A DNA stretch of 13,107 bases from Actinomycetota bacterium (GTDB lineage: Bacteria > Actinomycetota > Actinomycetes > Nanopelagicales > Nanopelagicaceae). Within the stretch, counting starts at the first letter, position 1; each line of letters begins with the position of its first letter. The position numbers and the translations under genes are program-made. Below the pieces are notes generated by a model. That model did not search any database. It was not told the origin of the DNA and saw nothing but the letters and a program-made list of their open reading frames with translations. The stretch covers positions 1 to 13,107 of the forward strand of contig RFMK01000054.1 of the NCBI GenBank assembly GCA_009927705.1, read 5' to 3'. Shown one piece after another: positions 6,583 through 13,107 of the stretch.

Positions 6583-7764
6583 GTGGGAATTCTCGGAGTA
6601 CTTGCTTTCATCGTCGCACTTCTTGCCTCTGTCATGGTTCATGAATTCGGGCACTACATCACTGCAAAGCGATACGGAATGCGAGTTACCGAATTCTTTC
6701 TAGGTTTTGGTACACGAATCTGGTCCACAACTCGTGGTGAGACTGAATTTGGTATGAAGGCGATTCCAGCTGGCGGTTATTGCAAGATCTCTGGAATGTC
6801 TCCGCGCGAAGAGTTGCCCGAAGATGTGAAACCGCGCGCCTTCTACCTCGCTACTGTTCCGAAGAAACTTGTCGTGCTAGGTGCCGGATCTTTCTTACAT
6901 TTTGTACTTGGCATTCTCTTGCTATTCACTCTCTTTGCTGGAATCGGGACTTCTCAAATCCTGCCGAGCGTTTCGCAAGTTGTTTCATGCGTCCCCACGG
7001 GAAGTGAATGCACATCATCTGATCCGATTTCTCCGGCAAAGAGCGTAGGAATCCTGAAAGGCGATCGCATAATTGGTATCAATGGCGAGAAGAAAGAATG
7101 GAAAGACATCACCCCAATCTTGCGCTCTTCAGCAAAGAGGGAAGTGGTCTTGCTAGTTGAGCGCAACAATCAAGAAATCTCGCTTCCCGTAACTCTTGCA
7201 TCTAGAACCGTCGACGGCGAAGAGCGCGGATTCCTTGGCATCATCAATGAGTTTGGTCTGGTTCGAGAAAATCCAATCAAAGCAATGGGATCAAGTTTCG
7301 CTGCGACCGGTTCTATCGTCCAAGGTTCTCTGAAAGCGTTGATTGGATTACCCGCTCAGATTCCTTCTTTGATTCGCCAAACCTTCTTAGGTGAAGAACG
7401 CACAGCAGATGGATTAGTTGGAATTGTGGGCGTTGCTCGCGCGAGTGGTGAAACAGTCTCGAGTGGGAACCTCACCACAGGTGAAAAGTTTGCAACATTC
7501 ATTTTGATTGTCGCTTCACTAAATATTTTTGTCGGAATCTTTAACCTTCTACCAATACTGCCACTTGATGGCGGACATATGGCGGTTGCGCTCTATGAGG
7601 GCCTACGTCGTGCTTCAGCACGCCGAAGGGGTAAAGCTGACCCAGGTCCAGTCGATGTGGAGAAACTCACGCCCATCACGATGATCGTCTTCGTCGCGCT
7701 CGCATTCTTGACCCTACTTCTCTTATTCGCAGATATCTTCAATCCGATTAATTTGAATCTTTAA
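6583..7764 (+). CDS. rseP: RIP metalloprotease (site-2 protease, Rip1/RseP family)
   Basis: Intramembrane zinc protease that cuts membrane-bound regulators such as anti-sigma factors. It has 393 aa. HEFGH at 20-24 in the first membrane segment supplies zinc ligands and the catalytic Glu. A second hydrophobic segment lies at about 90-120. A PDZ-like domain (about 150-215) contains SPAKSVGILKGDRIIGING. The LDG motif in NLLPILPLDGGH (D329) gives the third zinc ligand, followed by a C-terminal membrane segment. The start is GTG at 6583, chosen because GGAG at 6574-6577 gives a good ribosome-binding site 5 nt upstream and because HEFGH then falls at the usual distance from the N-terminus. It lies 8 nt after dxr and 14 nt before ispG, clearly one operon. 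In actinobacteria the counterpart is usually called Rip1; substrates here are unknown. Confidence 0.94.
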   Translation: MGILGVLAFIVALLASVMVHEFGHYITAKRYGMRVTEFFLGFGTRIWSTTRGETEFGMKAIPAGGYCKISGMSPREELPEDVKPRAFYLATVPKKLVVLGAGSFLHFVLGILLLFTLFAGIGTSQILPSVSQVVSCVPTGSECTSSDPISPAKSVGILKGDRIIGINGEKKEWKDITPILRSSAKREVVLLVERNNQEISLPVTLASRTVDGEERGFLGIINEFGLVRENPIKAMGSSFAATGSIVQGSLKALIGLPAQIPSLIRQTFLGEERTADGLVGIVGVARASGETVSSGNLTTGEKFATFILIVASLNIFVGIFNLLPILPLDGGHMAVALYEGLRRASARRRGKADPGPVDVEKLTPITMIVFVALAFLTLLLLFADIFNPINLNL

Positions 7765-7778
7765 GGCAGAATACTCAT

Positions 7779-8930
7779 ATGGTTAATCTCGGTATGCCAC
7801 AGGCACCACTTCCAACACTTGCTCCACGTCGCAAGACAAAGCAACTCAAAGTTGGAAGCGTCCTCGTTGGGGGAGATGCGCCGGTTTCGGTTCAGTCCAT
7901 GTGCACCACATTGACTGCTGACGTCAATGCAACTTTGCAACAAATCGCAGAATTAACCGCTTCAGGATGTCAGATTGTCCGCGTCGCAGTTCCAAGCCAA
8001 GATGATGCTGACGCCCTTAAACACATTGCGAAAAAATCACAGATTCCTGTCATTGCTGATATTCATTTCCAACCGAAATACATCTTTGCCGCCATTGATG
8101 CTGGCTGCGCAGCCGTTCGAGTTAATCCTGGCAATATCAAGCAGTTCGATGACAAAGTAAAAGAAGTTGCCAAAGCGGCTGGTGATGCGGGCATTCCAAT
8201 TCGTATTGGCGTCAATGCTGGCTCATTGGATCCTCGATTGCTTGCGAAGTACGGTAAAGCAACTCCTGAGGCGCTGGTTGAATCTGCGCTCTGGGAAATC
8301 AGCCTCTTTGAAGAACATGGTTTTACTGACATCAAACTTTCGGTGAAGCATCACGACCCAGTAACCATGGTTAAGGCATATCGCTTACTTGCATCAAAGT
8401 GTGAATATCCATTGCATCTTGGAGTTACTGAAGCCGGACCCCAATTCCAAGGAACCATCAAATCTGCAACAGCTTTCGGCATTCTTCTTGCGGAAGGTAT
8501 TGGCGACACCATTCGCGTTTCACTTTCTTCCCCACCAGTTGAAGAAGTCAAAGTTGGAATATCAATTCTCGAATCGCTGAATTTGCGTCAACGTAAACTT
8601 GAGATTGTTTCTTGTCCATCGTGCGGTCGCGCTCAAGTCGATGTCTACACCTTGGCTGAAAAAGTTCAAGCAGGATTACAAGGCATGACAGTTCCGCTTC
8701 GAGTTGCCGTAATGGGATGTGTAGTAAATGGACCAGGCGAAGCGCGCGAAGCAGATCTTGGCGTCGCATCAGGTAATGGCAAAGGACAGATATTTGTGAA
8801 GGGTGAAGTAATCAAGACGGTTCCGGAAGCACAGATTGTCGAGACTCTTATTGAAGAAGCGATGCGTCTTGCTGATGAAATGGAAGCCGCTGGTGTCGCC
8901 TCGGGCGAACCGACAGTAAACGTAAAGTAA
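7779..8930 (+). CDS. ispG: 4-hydroxy-3-methylbut-2-en-1-yl diphosphate synthase
   Basis: Iron-sulfur enzyme of the MEP pathway that reductively opens MEcPP to HMBPP. It has 383 aa, the compact two-domain bacterial form: a TIM barrel followed by the cluster domain. The N-terminal VQSMCTTLTADV and ADIHFQ signatures and the RVNPGN and RIGVNAGSL segments of the barrel are all present. The [4Fe-4S] ligands are C279 and C282 (SCPSCGR), C314 (MGCVVNGPGE) and E321. It follows rseP by 14 nt. CAGAAT at 7767-7772 ends 6 nt before the ATG and may act as an internal leaderless promoter, although its first base departs from TANNNT. It works in the same pathway as dxr upstream. Confidence 0.96.
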   Translation: MVNLGMPQAPLPTLAPRRKTKQLKVGSVLVGGDAPVSVQSMCTTLTADVNATLQQIAELTASGCQIVRVAVPSQDDADALKHIAKKSQIPVIADIHFQPKYIFAAIDAGCAAVRVNPGNIKQFDDKVKEVAKAAGDAGIPIRIGVNAGSLDPRLLAKYGKATPEALVESALWEISLFEEHGFTDIKLSVKHHDPVTMVKAYRLLASKCEYPLHLGVTEAGPQFQGTIKSATAFGILLAEGIGDTIRVSLSSPPVEEVKVGISILESLNLRQRKLEIVSCPSCGRAQVDVYTLAEKVQAGLQGMTVPLRVAVMGCVVNGPGEAREADLGVASGNGKGQIFVKGEVIKTVPEAQIVETLIEEAMRLADEMEAAGVASGEPTVNVK

Positions 8931-8935
8931 TTCGC

Positions 8936-8941
8936 TAGGCT
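8936..8941 (+). promoter_or_regulatory. candidate -10 box (TAGGCT) for leaderless proS
   Basis: TAGGCT lies in the 18-bp gap after ispG and ends 7 nt before the proS ATG. No Shine-Dalgarno sequence is present, so proS may be read from its own leaderless transcript as well as from read-through of the upstream operon. Confidence 0.45.
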
Positions 8942-8948
8942 ACGCCGC

Positions 8949-10673
8949 ATGTTGCGGATGTCATCGTTATTTCTACGCACCCTCCGTGACGACCCATCGG
9001 ATGCGACAGTTGCAAGCCACAAGCTCCTAGTTCGTGCCGGATATGTCCGACCAATTGCGGCCGGCATATTTTCCTGGTTGCCACTTGGCGTCATTGCACT
9101 TCGTAATGTAGAAAGAGTGATTCGCGAAGAGATGGATCGCGCTGGTTTTCAAGAAGTTCACTTTCCAGCCTTACTTCCCAAAGATCCCTATGAGAAAACA
9201 AACCGCTGGGAAGAATATGGTCCAGCGCTCTTTAGATTGCAGGATCGTAAAGGCAGTGATTACTTACTCGGGCCGACCCACGAAGAGATGTTTACCCTCA
9301 TGGTTAAAGGGGAGTACTCGTCTTATAAAGATTTGCCGTTAACGATTTATCAGATCCAAACAAAATATCGCGATGAGGCACGTCCTCGAAGCGGAATCAT
9401 CCGCGGCCGTGAATTCGTAATGAAGGATTCATACTCTTTCGATCTTGATGATGCGGGACTTGAAACCTCATATCTAAAGCACCGCGATGCCTATATCTCT
9501 ACATTCAATCGACTTGGCATGAAGTTCAACATCGTCTCTGCGATGTCCGGTGCGATGGGTGGATCCAAATCAGAAGAATTCCTAGCGCCATGTTCGACTG
9601 GTGAAGATACATATGTGCTCTGCCCGAAGTGTGGGTATGCAGCAAATGTTGAAGCAATGATCACCAAAGTGGAGACCCGCGATTTTGGAAATCCCGCTGC
9701 GATGGAGATTCTCGATACTCCCAATACACCAACGATTGAGAGTCTTGTAGAAGTAATGAACTCCAAGTACAACGCAGGTATCACCGCGGCAGATACCCTC
9801 AAAAATGTTCTTCTCATGGCAGACGGAAAACCAATCTCAGTGCTCGTTCCAGGAGACCGAGAAGTCGACCTGAAGCGAGTGGAGGCAAATCTTGCGGGAG
9901 TAAAAGAACTTCGCCTCTTCGAGGATGAGGATTTTGCAAAACGTCCCGAGCTGGTCAAAGGTTACGTAGGTCCACAAGATGCCAAGAAATTTGGATTAAA
10001 ACTCTATGCCGATCCTCGTATCCAAGTTGGTTCACATTGGATCACTGGCGCAAACCAGAAAAATAAACATATGCGCTATGTGACTCATGGTCGCGATTTT
10101 GAGGTTGATGGATTTATTGAAGCGGCCGAAGTACGAGAAGGCGATTCATGTCCTTCATGCGCCACGCCAGTTGTGATTGATAGAGCTATCGAGATTGGTC
10201 ATATCTTCCAACTTGGTCGTAAGTATGCTGAAGCTCTCGACCTGACTGTTCTCGACAAAGAAGGAAAGGCTCGAGTAGTCACAATGGGCTCGTACGGAAT
10301 TGGCGTTTCACGAGCTGTTGCTGCCATTGCTGAACAGAGCCACGATGAAATTGGACTTATCTGGCCAGAAGAAATTGCGCCGGCAAAAGTGCATATCGTT
10401 GCTACCGGTAAAGATGATGAGCCTTTCGCGGTCGCAGAAAAAATCGCACTTGAGCTAGAGCGCAAGGGCATCTCAGTCATGTTTGATGATCGCCGTGACT
10501 CGAGCCCTGGAGTGAAGTTCAAAGATGCAGAACTGATCGGAAATCCTTACATCATCATCGTCGGTAAAGGATTACAAGAAGGCAAGGTTGAATTCCGCGT
10601 ACGCAAGACCGGTGAGAAGTCAGAACTCCCTATCGGTGAGATTGTTGCGCACGTCATGAAAATTACTGGCTAG
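8949..10673 (+). CDS. proS: prolyl-tRNA synthetase, bacterial type
   Basis: Class II aminoacyl-tRNA synthetase that charges tRNA-Pro. The 574 aa match the bacterial type with an inserted editing domain. The N-terminus has SHKLLVRAGYVRPIAAGIFSWLPLG and the GPTHEEMF motif (108-115). Motif 2 is YRDEARPRSGIIRGREFVMKDSYSF (140-164). The region from about 230 to 400, between two CxxC pairs (CPKC at 225-228 and CPSC near 400), holds the YbaK-like insertion that clears mischarged alanine. Motif 3, GSYGIGVSRAVAA, begins near 447. The C-terminal anticodon-binding domain runs from about 475 to the end. The ATG at 8949 is preferred over an ATG three codons later because MLRMSSLFLRTLR matches the actinobacterial N-terminus and the TAGGCT box lies 7 nt upstream. 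Confidence 0.96.
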   Translation: MLRMSSLFLRTLRDDPSDATVASHKLLVRAGYVRPIAAGIFSWLPLGVIALRNVERVIREEMDRAGFQEVHFPALLPKDPYEKTNRWEEYGPALFRLQDRKGSDYLLGPTHEEMFTLMVKGEYSSYKDLPLTIYQIQTKYRDEARPRSGIIRGREFVMKDSYSFDLDDAGLETSYLKHRDAYISTFNRLGMKFNIVSAMSGAMGGSKSEEFLAPCSTGEDTYVLCPKCGYAANVEAMITKVETRDFGNPAAMEILDTPNTPTIESLVEVMNSKYNAGITAADTLKNVLLMADGKPISVLVPGDREVDLKRVEANLAGVKELRLFEDEDFAKRPELVKGYVGPQDAKKFGLKLYADPRIQVGSHWITGANQKNKHMRYVTHGRDFEVDGFIEAAEVREGDSCPSCATPVVIDRAIEIGHIFQLGRKYAEALDLTVLDKEGKARVVTMGSYGIGVSRAVAAIAEQSHDEIGLIWPEEIAPAKVHIVATGKDDEPFAVAEKIALELERKGISVMFDDRRDSSPGVKFKDAELIGNPYIIIVGKGLQEGKVEFRVRKTGEKSELPIGEIVAHVMKITG

Positions 10674-10680
10674 CTTTCTC

Positions 10681-11457
10681 GTGGAAATCTCCCTTGAAGT
10701 AATCGTCTTCCTTGTTTTAGCTTCAGGATTTGCTGGCTTTGTCGATTCCATTGCTGGCGGCGGGGGACTCGTTCAACTTCCATCTCTCTTGATTTCTATG
10801 CCCAATACTGCGCCGTCACTTCTTCTTGGGACAAACAAACTTCCATCCTTTCTTGGAACTCTCGCAGCGACAGCGTCTTACTTGCGACGCGTCAAACCAG
10901 ATTTCAAACTCGCTTTCATTATGGCGGTTCCGGCATTTTTCGGCTCTGGTCTCGGGGCGAGCGCTGCAACACGAATTCCCAAAGATGCATTTAAACCCAT
11001 CATTCTTTTTCTCTTGATGGCAGTTGCAATCTATACCTGGCGGAAGAAGGAACTTGGCTTAGTTGAAAATTTCCGTTTTGCTCGCAAACATCAAGTAGGT
11101 ATGGGAGCGCTTGCTGGATTAGTGATTGGTTTCTATGACGGAATCTTTGGTCCAGGTACCGGATCTTTCTTAATGTTGATACTTGTGGCCTTGCTTGGCT
11201 TTGCTTTCCTGCAAGCATCGGTCACCGCAAAAATCGTCAATCTTGCTACCAATCTCGGCGCGATAGTGGTTTTTGGATTTCATGGAAAAATTATGTGGAC
11301 CCTTGGTTTAACGATGGCAATCGGCAACATCACTGGGGGATTCCTTGGTGCGCGCTGGGCAATGAAGGGCGGGTCGGCGCTCATCCGAAAAGTCTTCCTC
11401 GTAGTTACGGCGCTTCTCATCATCCGTTTGACGTATGACACCTTTCTAAGAAGCTGA
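10681..11457 (+). CDS. TSUP/TauE-SafE family membrane exporter or permease
   Basis: Integral membrane protein of 258 aa with about seven or eight hydrophobic segments. It belongs to the TSUP (TauE/SafE, formerly DUF81) family, whose characterised members move sulfite, sulfonates or other organic anions. The family's inverted-repeat signatures are visible. Near the N-terminus VDSIAGGGGLVQLPSLL is followed by LGTNKLPSFLGTLAA. In the second half GFYDGIFGPGTGSFLM is followed by AKIVNLATNLGA. It starts with GTG 7 nt after the proS stop and has no clear ribosome-binding site; a TAGCTT box at 10671-10676 lies only 4 nt upstream. The substrate cannot be inferred from position, since it sits between translation genes and no sulfur genes are nearby. 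Confidence 0.88.
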   Translation: MEISLEVIVFLVLASGFAGFVDSIAGGGGLVQLPSLLISMPNTAPSLLLGTNKLPSFLGTLAATASYLRRVKPDFKLAFIMAVPAFFGSGLGASAATRIPKDAFKPIILFLLMAVAIYTWRKKELGLVENFRFARKHQVGMGALAGLVIGFYDGIFGPGTGSFLMLILVALLGFAFLQASVTAKIVNLATNLGAIVVFGFHGKIMWTLGLTMAIGNITGGFLGARWAMKGGSALIRKVFLVVTALLIIRLTYDTFLRS

Positions 11458-11466
11458 GATATCGGG

Positions 11467-11472
11467 TAAACT
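11467..11472 (+). promoter_or_regulatory. candidate -10 box (TAAACT) upstream of rimP-nusA
   Basis: TAAACT matches TANNNT inside the 57-bp gap before rimP, the widest gap in the plus-strand run. A start near 11479 would give an untranslated leader of about 35 nt, which would contain the AGTAGG ribosome-binding site. The -35 is not clear. Confidence 0.3.
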
Positions 11473-11514
11473 TCGGCTCCCACAATTAAATAACAACTCC
11501 ATAAGTAGGTATCT

Positions 11515-11979
11515 ATGTCACTCGCAAGCAACATCACTGAATTACTCAATCCTGCTGTCACACGCGCAGGTTTTGTCTTGGAAGAAGTTACTGTCACTCC
11601 CGTTGGTAAACGGCGCCTGATATCCGTAGTTGTCGATTGTGAAAATCGAAATCCCTCGCTTGATGAGGTCACAGTAGTTTCCAAAGAAGTCTCGGCAATC
11701 CTGGACACCTACACACACCTTGGTGAAATGCCCTTCACGCTCGAGGTCACCACTCCCGGTATTGATCGCCCACTCACAGAGTTGCGCCATTGGAAGAAGA
11801 ATGTAGGTCGATTGGTAAAGATCACTCCGCATACGGGTGAGAAATACGTTTCGCGGATTAAAGAAGTTTTGCCAAGGGAAGTCACTCTTGAGAATAAGGG
11901 TCAAGAAGTAACCGTCGCTTATTCTGATATTTCTCGAGCCCAAATCGAAGTTGAGTTCAATCGTAAGGAAGTGAAGTAA
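11515..11979 (+). CDS. rimP: ribosome maturation factor RimP
   Basis: Cytosolic 30S subunit assembly factor of 154 aa, normal length. The N-terminal alpha/beta domain contains GFVLEEVTVTPVGKRRLISVVVD. The family hallmark LEVTTPGIDRPLTELRHWKKNVGRLVKI, in the middle of the chain (about 80-107), joins it to the Sm-like C-terminal barrel. AGTAGG at 11504-11509 is a reasonable ribosome-binding site for the ATG at 11515. Its stop is 2 nt before nusA, so the two are co-transcribed, the widespread rimP-nusA pairing. It is the first gene after a 57-bp gap that may carry a promoter. Confidence 0.95.
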   Translation: MSLASNITELLNPAVTRAGFVLEEVTVTPVGKRRLISVVVDCENRNPSLDEVTVVSKEVSAILDTYTHLGEMPFTLEVTTPGIDRPLTELRHWKKNVGRLVKITPHTGEKYVSRIKEVLPREVTLENKGQEVTVAYSDISRAQIEVEFNRKEVK

Positions 11980-11981
11980 CG

Positions 11982-12974
11982 ATGAACGTCGACATGAAAG
12001 TTCTAGAAGCACTCACGATTGATCGAGATATTCCACTTGATCGACTAATTACTGCGATTGAGATTGCGGTCAAAACTGCCTACAACGAGATGGAGGGTGC
12101 AAAGCCTTTCGCTCATGCAAAGCTTGATCGAATAACGGGAGAGATCAAGATTGTTGTCCCTGTCTTTGGTCCAGATGGCGAGAAGATTGATGAAATCGTC
12201 GATGAACCAGCCGGATTTAGTCGTATCGCTTCATCAACCGCGCGAAAAATTATTAAAGAGAAGATGCGCGAATCGAAAGACTTAGAGATTGTCGGGGAGT
12301 TCAGCGCATCGGTTGGTGACATTGTCTCTGGAGTTATTCAACAAGGACGAGACCAGAAGATGGTTTATATAGATCTTGGTCGAGTTGAAGGAAAAATCCC
12401 ACCTCATGAACAAGTTCCTGGTGAGATCTATAACCACGGTGATCGCATCAAATGCTTCGTAGTTGATGTGAAACAAGGTCAAAAAGGACCGGAAGTTCTC
12501 TTATCTCGAAGTCATCCAGCGTTAGTCAAACAATTATTTGCACTCGAAGTACCTGAGATTCGTGATCGGGTAGTTGAAATCATGGGAATCGCACGTGAAG
12601 CGGGACATCGCACCAAGATTGCAGTACGTGCGCACCGTGCCGGCGTAAGTCCTAAAGGCGCACTCATTGGTCCAATGGGTGCGCGTGCTCGCGCTGTTAT
12701 GGATGAGTTGCATGGCGAGAAAATTGACATCGTTGATTGGTCAGATGAACCAGCTGTTTATGTCGGCAACGCTCTTGCGCCTGCTCGCGTTTCAAAAGTC
12801 GAAGTTGTTAACGCTGACACTCGTTCTGCCAAAGTTATCGTTCCCGATTACCAACTCTCATTAGCGATTGGTAAGGATGGCCAGAACGCTCGACTGGCGG
12901 CACGCCTCACTGGTTGGCGCATCGATATCCATTCTGATGGTGCGGCCCCTGCTGATACGCCTGAAGTTTCGTAA
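11982..12974 (+). CDS. nusA: transcription termination/antitermination factor NusA
   Basis: RNA polymerase-binding elongation factor that modulates pausing, termination and antitermination. It has 330 aa, the short actinobacterial form without C-terminal acidic repeats. The N-terminal polymerase-binding domain (about 1-105) starts MNVDMKVLEALTIDRDIP. An S1 RNA-binding domain (about 106-175) has GDIVSGVIQQGRDQKMVYIDLGRVEG. KH1 has GALIGPMGARARAVMDELHGEKIDIV, and KH2 has PDYQLSLAIGKDGQNARLAARLTGWRIDI. The ATG at 11982 is chosen over the in-frame ATG at 11994 because the family N-terminus begins there. AAGGAAG near 11966 is the only upstream purine tract, so translation is probably coupled to rimP. 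The usual ylxR and infB are not recognisable immediately downstream. Confidence 0.95.
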   Translation: MNVDMKVLEALTIDRDIPLDRLITAIEIAVKTAYNEMEGAKPFAHAKLDRITGEIKIVVPVFGPDGEKIDEIVDEPAGFSRIASSTARKIIKEKMRESKDLEIVGEFSASVGDIVSGVIQQGRDQKMVYIDLGRVEGKIPPHEQVPGEIYNHGDRIKCFVVDVKQGQKGPEVLLSRSHPALVKQLFALEVPEIRDRVVEIMGIAREAGHRTKIAVRAHRAGVSPKGALIGPMGARARAVMDELHGEKIDIVDWSDEPAVYVGNALAPARVSKVEVVNADTRSAKVIVPDYQLSLAIGKDGQNARLAARLTGWRIDIHSDGAAPADTPEVS

Positions 12975-12991
12975 TTCAGGACCCCTAGGAG

Positions 12992-12997
12992 TATGGT
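12992..12997 (+). promoter_or_regulatory. candidate -10 box (TATGGT) after nusA
   Basis: TATGGT ends 6 nt before a GTG at 13004, the same geometry as the leaderless starts elsewhere in the window. It would drive a transcript into whatever follows the window, possibly infB. Confidence 0.3.
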
Positions 12998-13003
12998 TGC
13001 GCC

Positions 13004-13020
13004 GTGAGGATTTCCCTCAC
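13004..13020. repeat. 6-bp inverted repeat (GTGAGG / CCTCAC, 5-nt loop)
   Basis: A short perfect stem lies 29 nt after the nusA stop. It has no run of T after it, so it is a poor intrinsic terminator. It would occlude the GTG at its first base if it formed in RNA. Confidence 0.3.
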
Positions 13021-13060
13021 AAATCTCCCACAGGAGCGAAAGCACATGGCACTCAAATGA
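13004..13060 (+). CDS. possible leaderless small ORF (18 codons), uncertain
   Basis: GTG at 13004 opens a frame reading VRISLTNLPQERKHMALK before TGA. The only support is the TATGGT box 6 nt upstream, plus an internal AGGAG (13032-13036) 9 nt before an in-frame ATG at 13046. The product matches nothing I recognise. It could be a leader peptide for the next gene, an untranslated leader that happens to be open, or chance. Confidence 0.2.
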   Translation: MRISLTNLPQERKHMALK

Positions 13061-13107
13061 GCACCACACAATCATGAGTAGGTCAATTTAGGCTTCGCGT
13101 TTCCCAG

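Larger units (their letters stand above)
12975..13107. other. window end after nusA, no recognised gene
   Basis: Actinobacteria usually carry ylxR and then infB here. None of the three plus frames shows the ylxR CxxC signature or an IF2 beginning, and all contain early stops. The strip probably holds a promoter and leader for a gene beyond the window. Confidence 0.5.

Noticed and set aside
8666..9094. Minus-strand frame spanning the ispG-proS junction
   Set aside because: It lies antisense to two conserved genes and its Arg/Ser/Ala-rich composition is typical of a shadow frame.
13004..13020. Intrinsic terminator after nusA
   Set aside because: The stem is only 6 bp and is followed by AAATCTCCC rather than a T run.
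13004..13107. TGA recoding, since the GTG 13004 frame could continue through two TGA codons
   Set aside because: potC and rimP's neighbour tauE end normally at TGA, and no conserved protein appears beyond the TGAs, so recoding is unsupported.
1..13107. CRISPR arrays, tRNA or rRNA genes, insertion sequences
   Set aside because: No regularly spaced repeats, no cloverleaf-like GTTCRANNC segments with matching arms, and no transposase or integrase motifs were seen.

Overview
The window looks like chromosome from a streamlined, moderate-GC actinobacterium, most likely a freshwater planktonic lineage of the acI/Nanopelagicales kind. The reasons are the syntenic run dxr - rip1/rseP - ispG - proS - rimP - nusA, very short spacers, actinobacterial protein signatures (a NusA without C-terminal acidic repeats, a Rip1-type site-2 protease), and TANNNT boxes lying 6-7 nt upstream of several start codons, as expected for leaderless transcripts. 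The lineage is inferred from these features; no search was run.

Left part (1-5385), polyamine/guanidine nitrogen use. The window opens inside a PotC-type ABC permease (1-630). Its stop codon overlaps, in an ATGA junction, a second start codon that opens a perfect-looking speB beginning, but that frame dies after 19 codons (627-686). Next comes a visibly AT-rich gene for a large secreted protein: signal peptide, a small Cys-pair domain, four Ig-like repeats, a metzincin-type zinc protease domain with HExxHxxGxxH, and a C-terminal Cys-bearing domain (702-2867). After it lies a second, decayed and diverged speB 5' end (about 2948-3001), and then the complete speB (3050-4048). gabT faces speB on the other strand (4045-5385), and the two share a TTAA at their stop codons.

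The main discovery candidate is this potC/speB junction. Three copies of the speB 5' end bracket or border a foreign-looking cargo gene. The simplest reading is that one or more integrations at the start of speB each carried a replacement 5' end. The original start was left stranded behind potC, and speB was moved from an operon-coupled start to its own leaderless promoter. No recombinase gene is visible, so the mechanism is open.

Right part (5438-12974), housekeeping, all on the plus strand. dxr and ispG are two enzymes of the MEP isoprenoid pathway, with the membrane protease rip1/rseP between them. They are followed by proS, a TSUP/TauE-type membrane exporter, rimP (30S maturation) and nusA (transcription elongation/antitermination). 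The last 133 bases do not show the ylxR or infB start usually expected after nusA; only a possible 18-codon leaderless small ORF is seen. No tRNA, rRNA, CRISPR array or insertion sequence was found.
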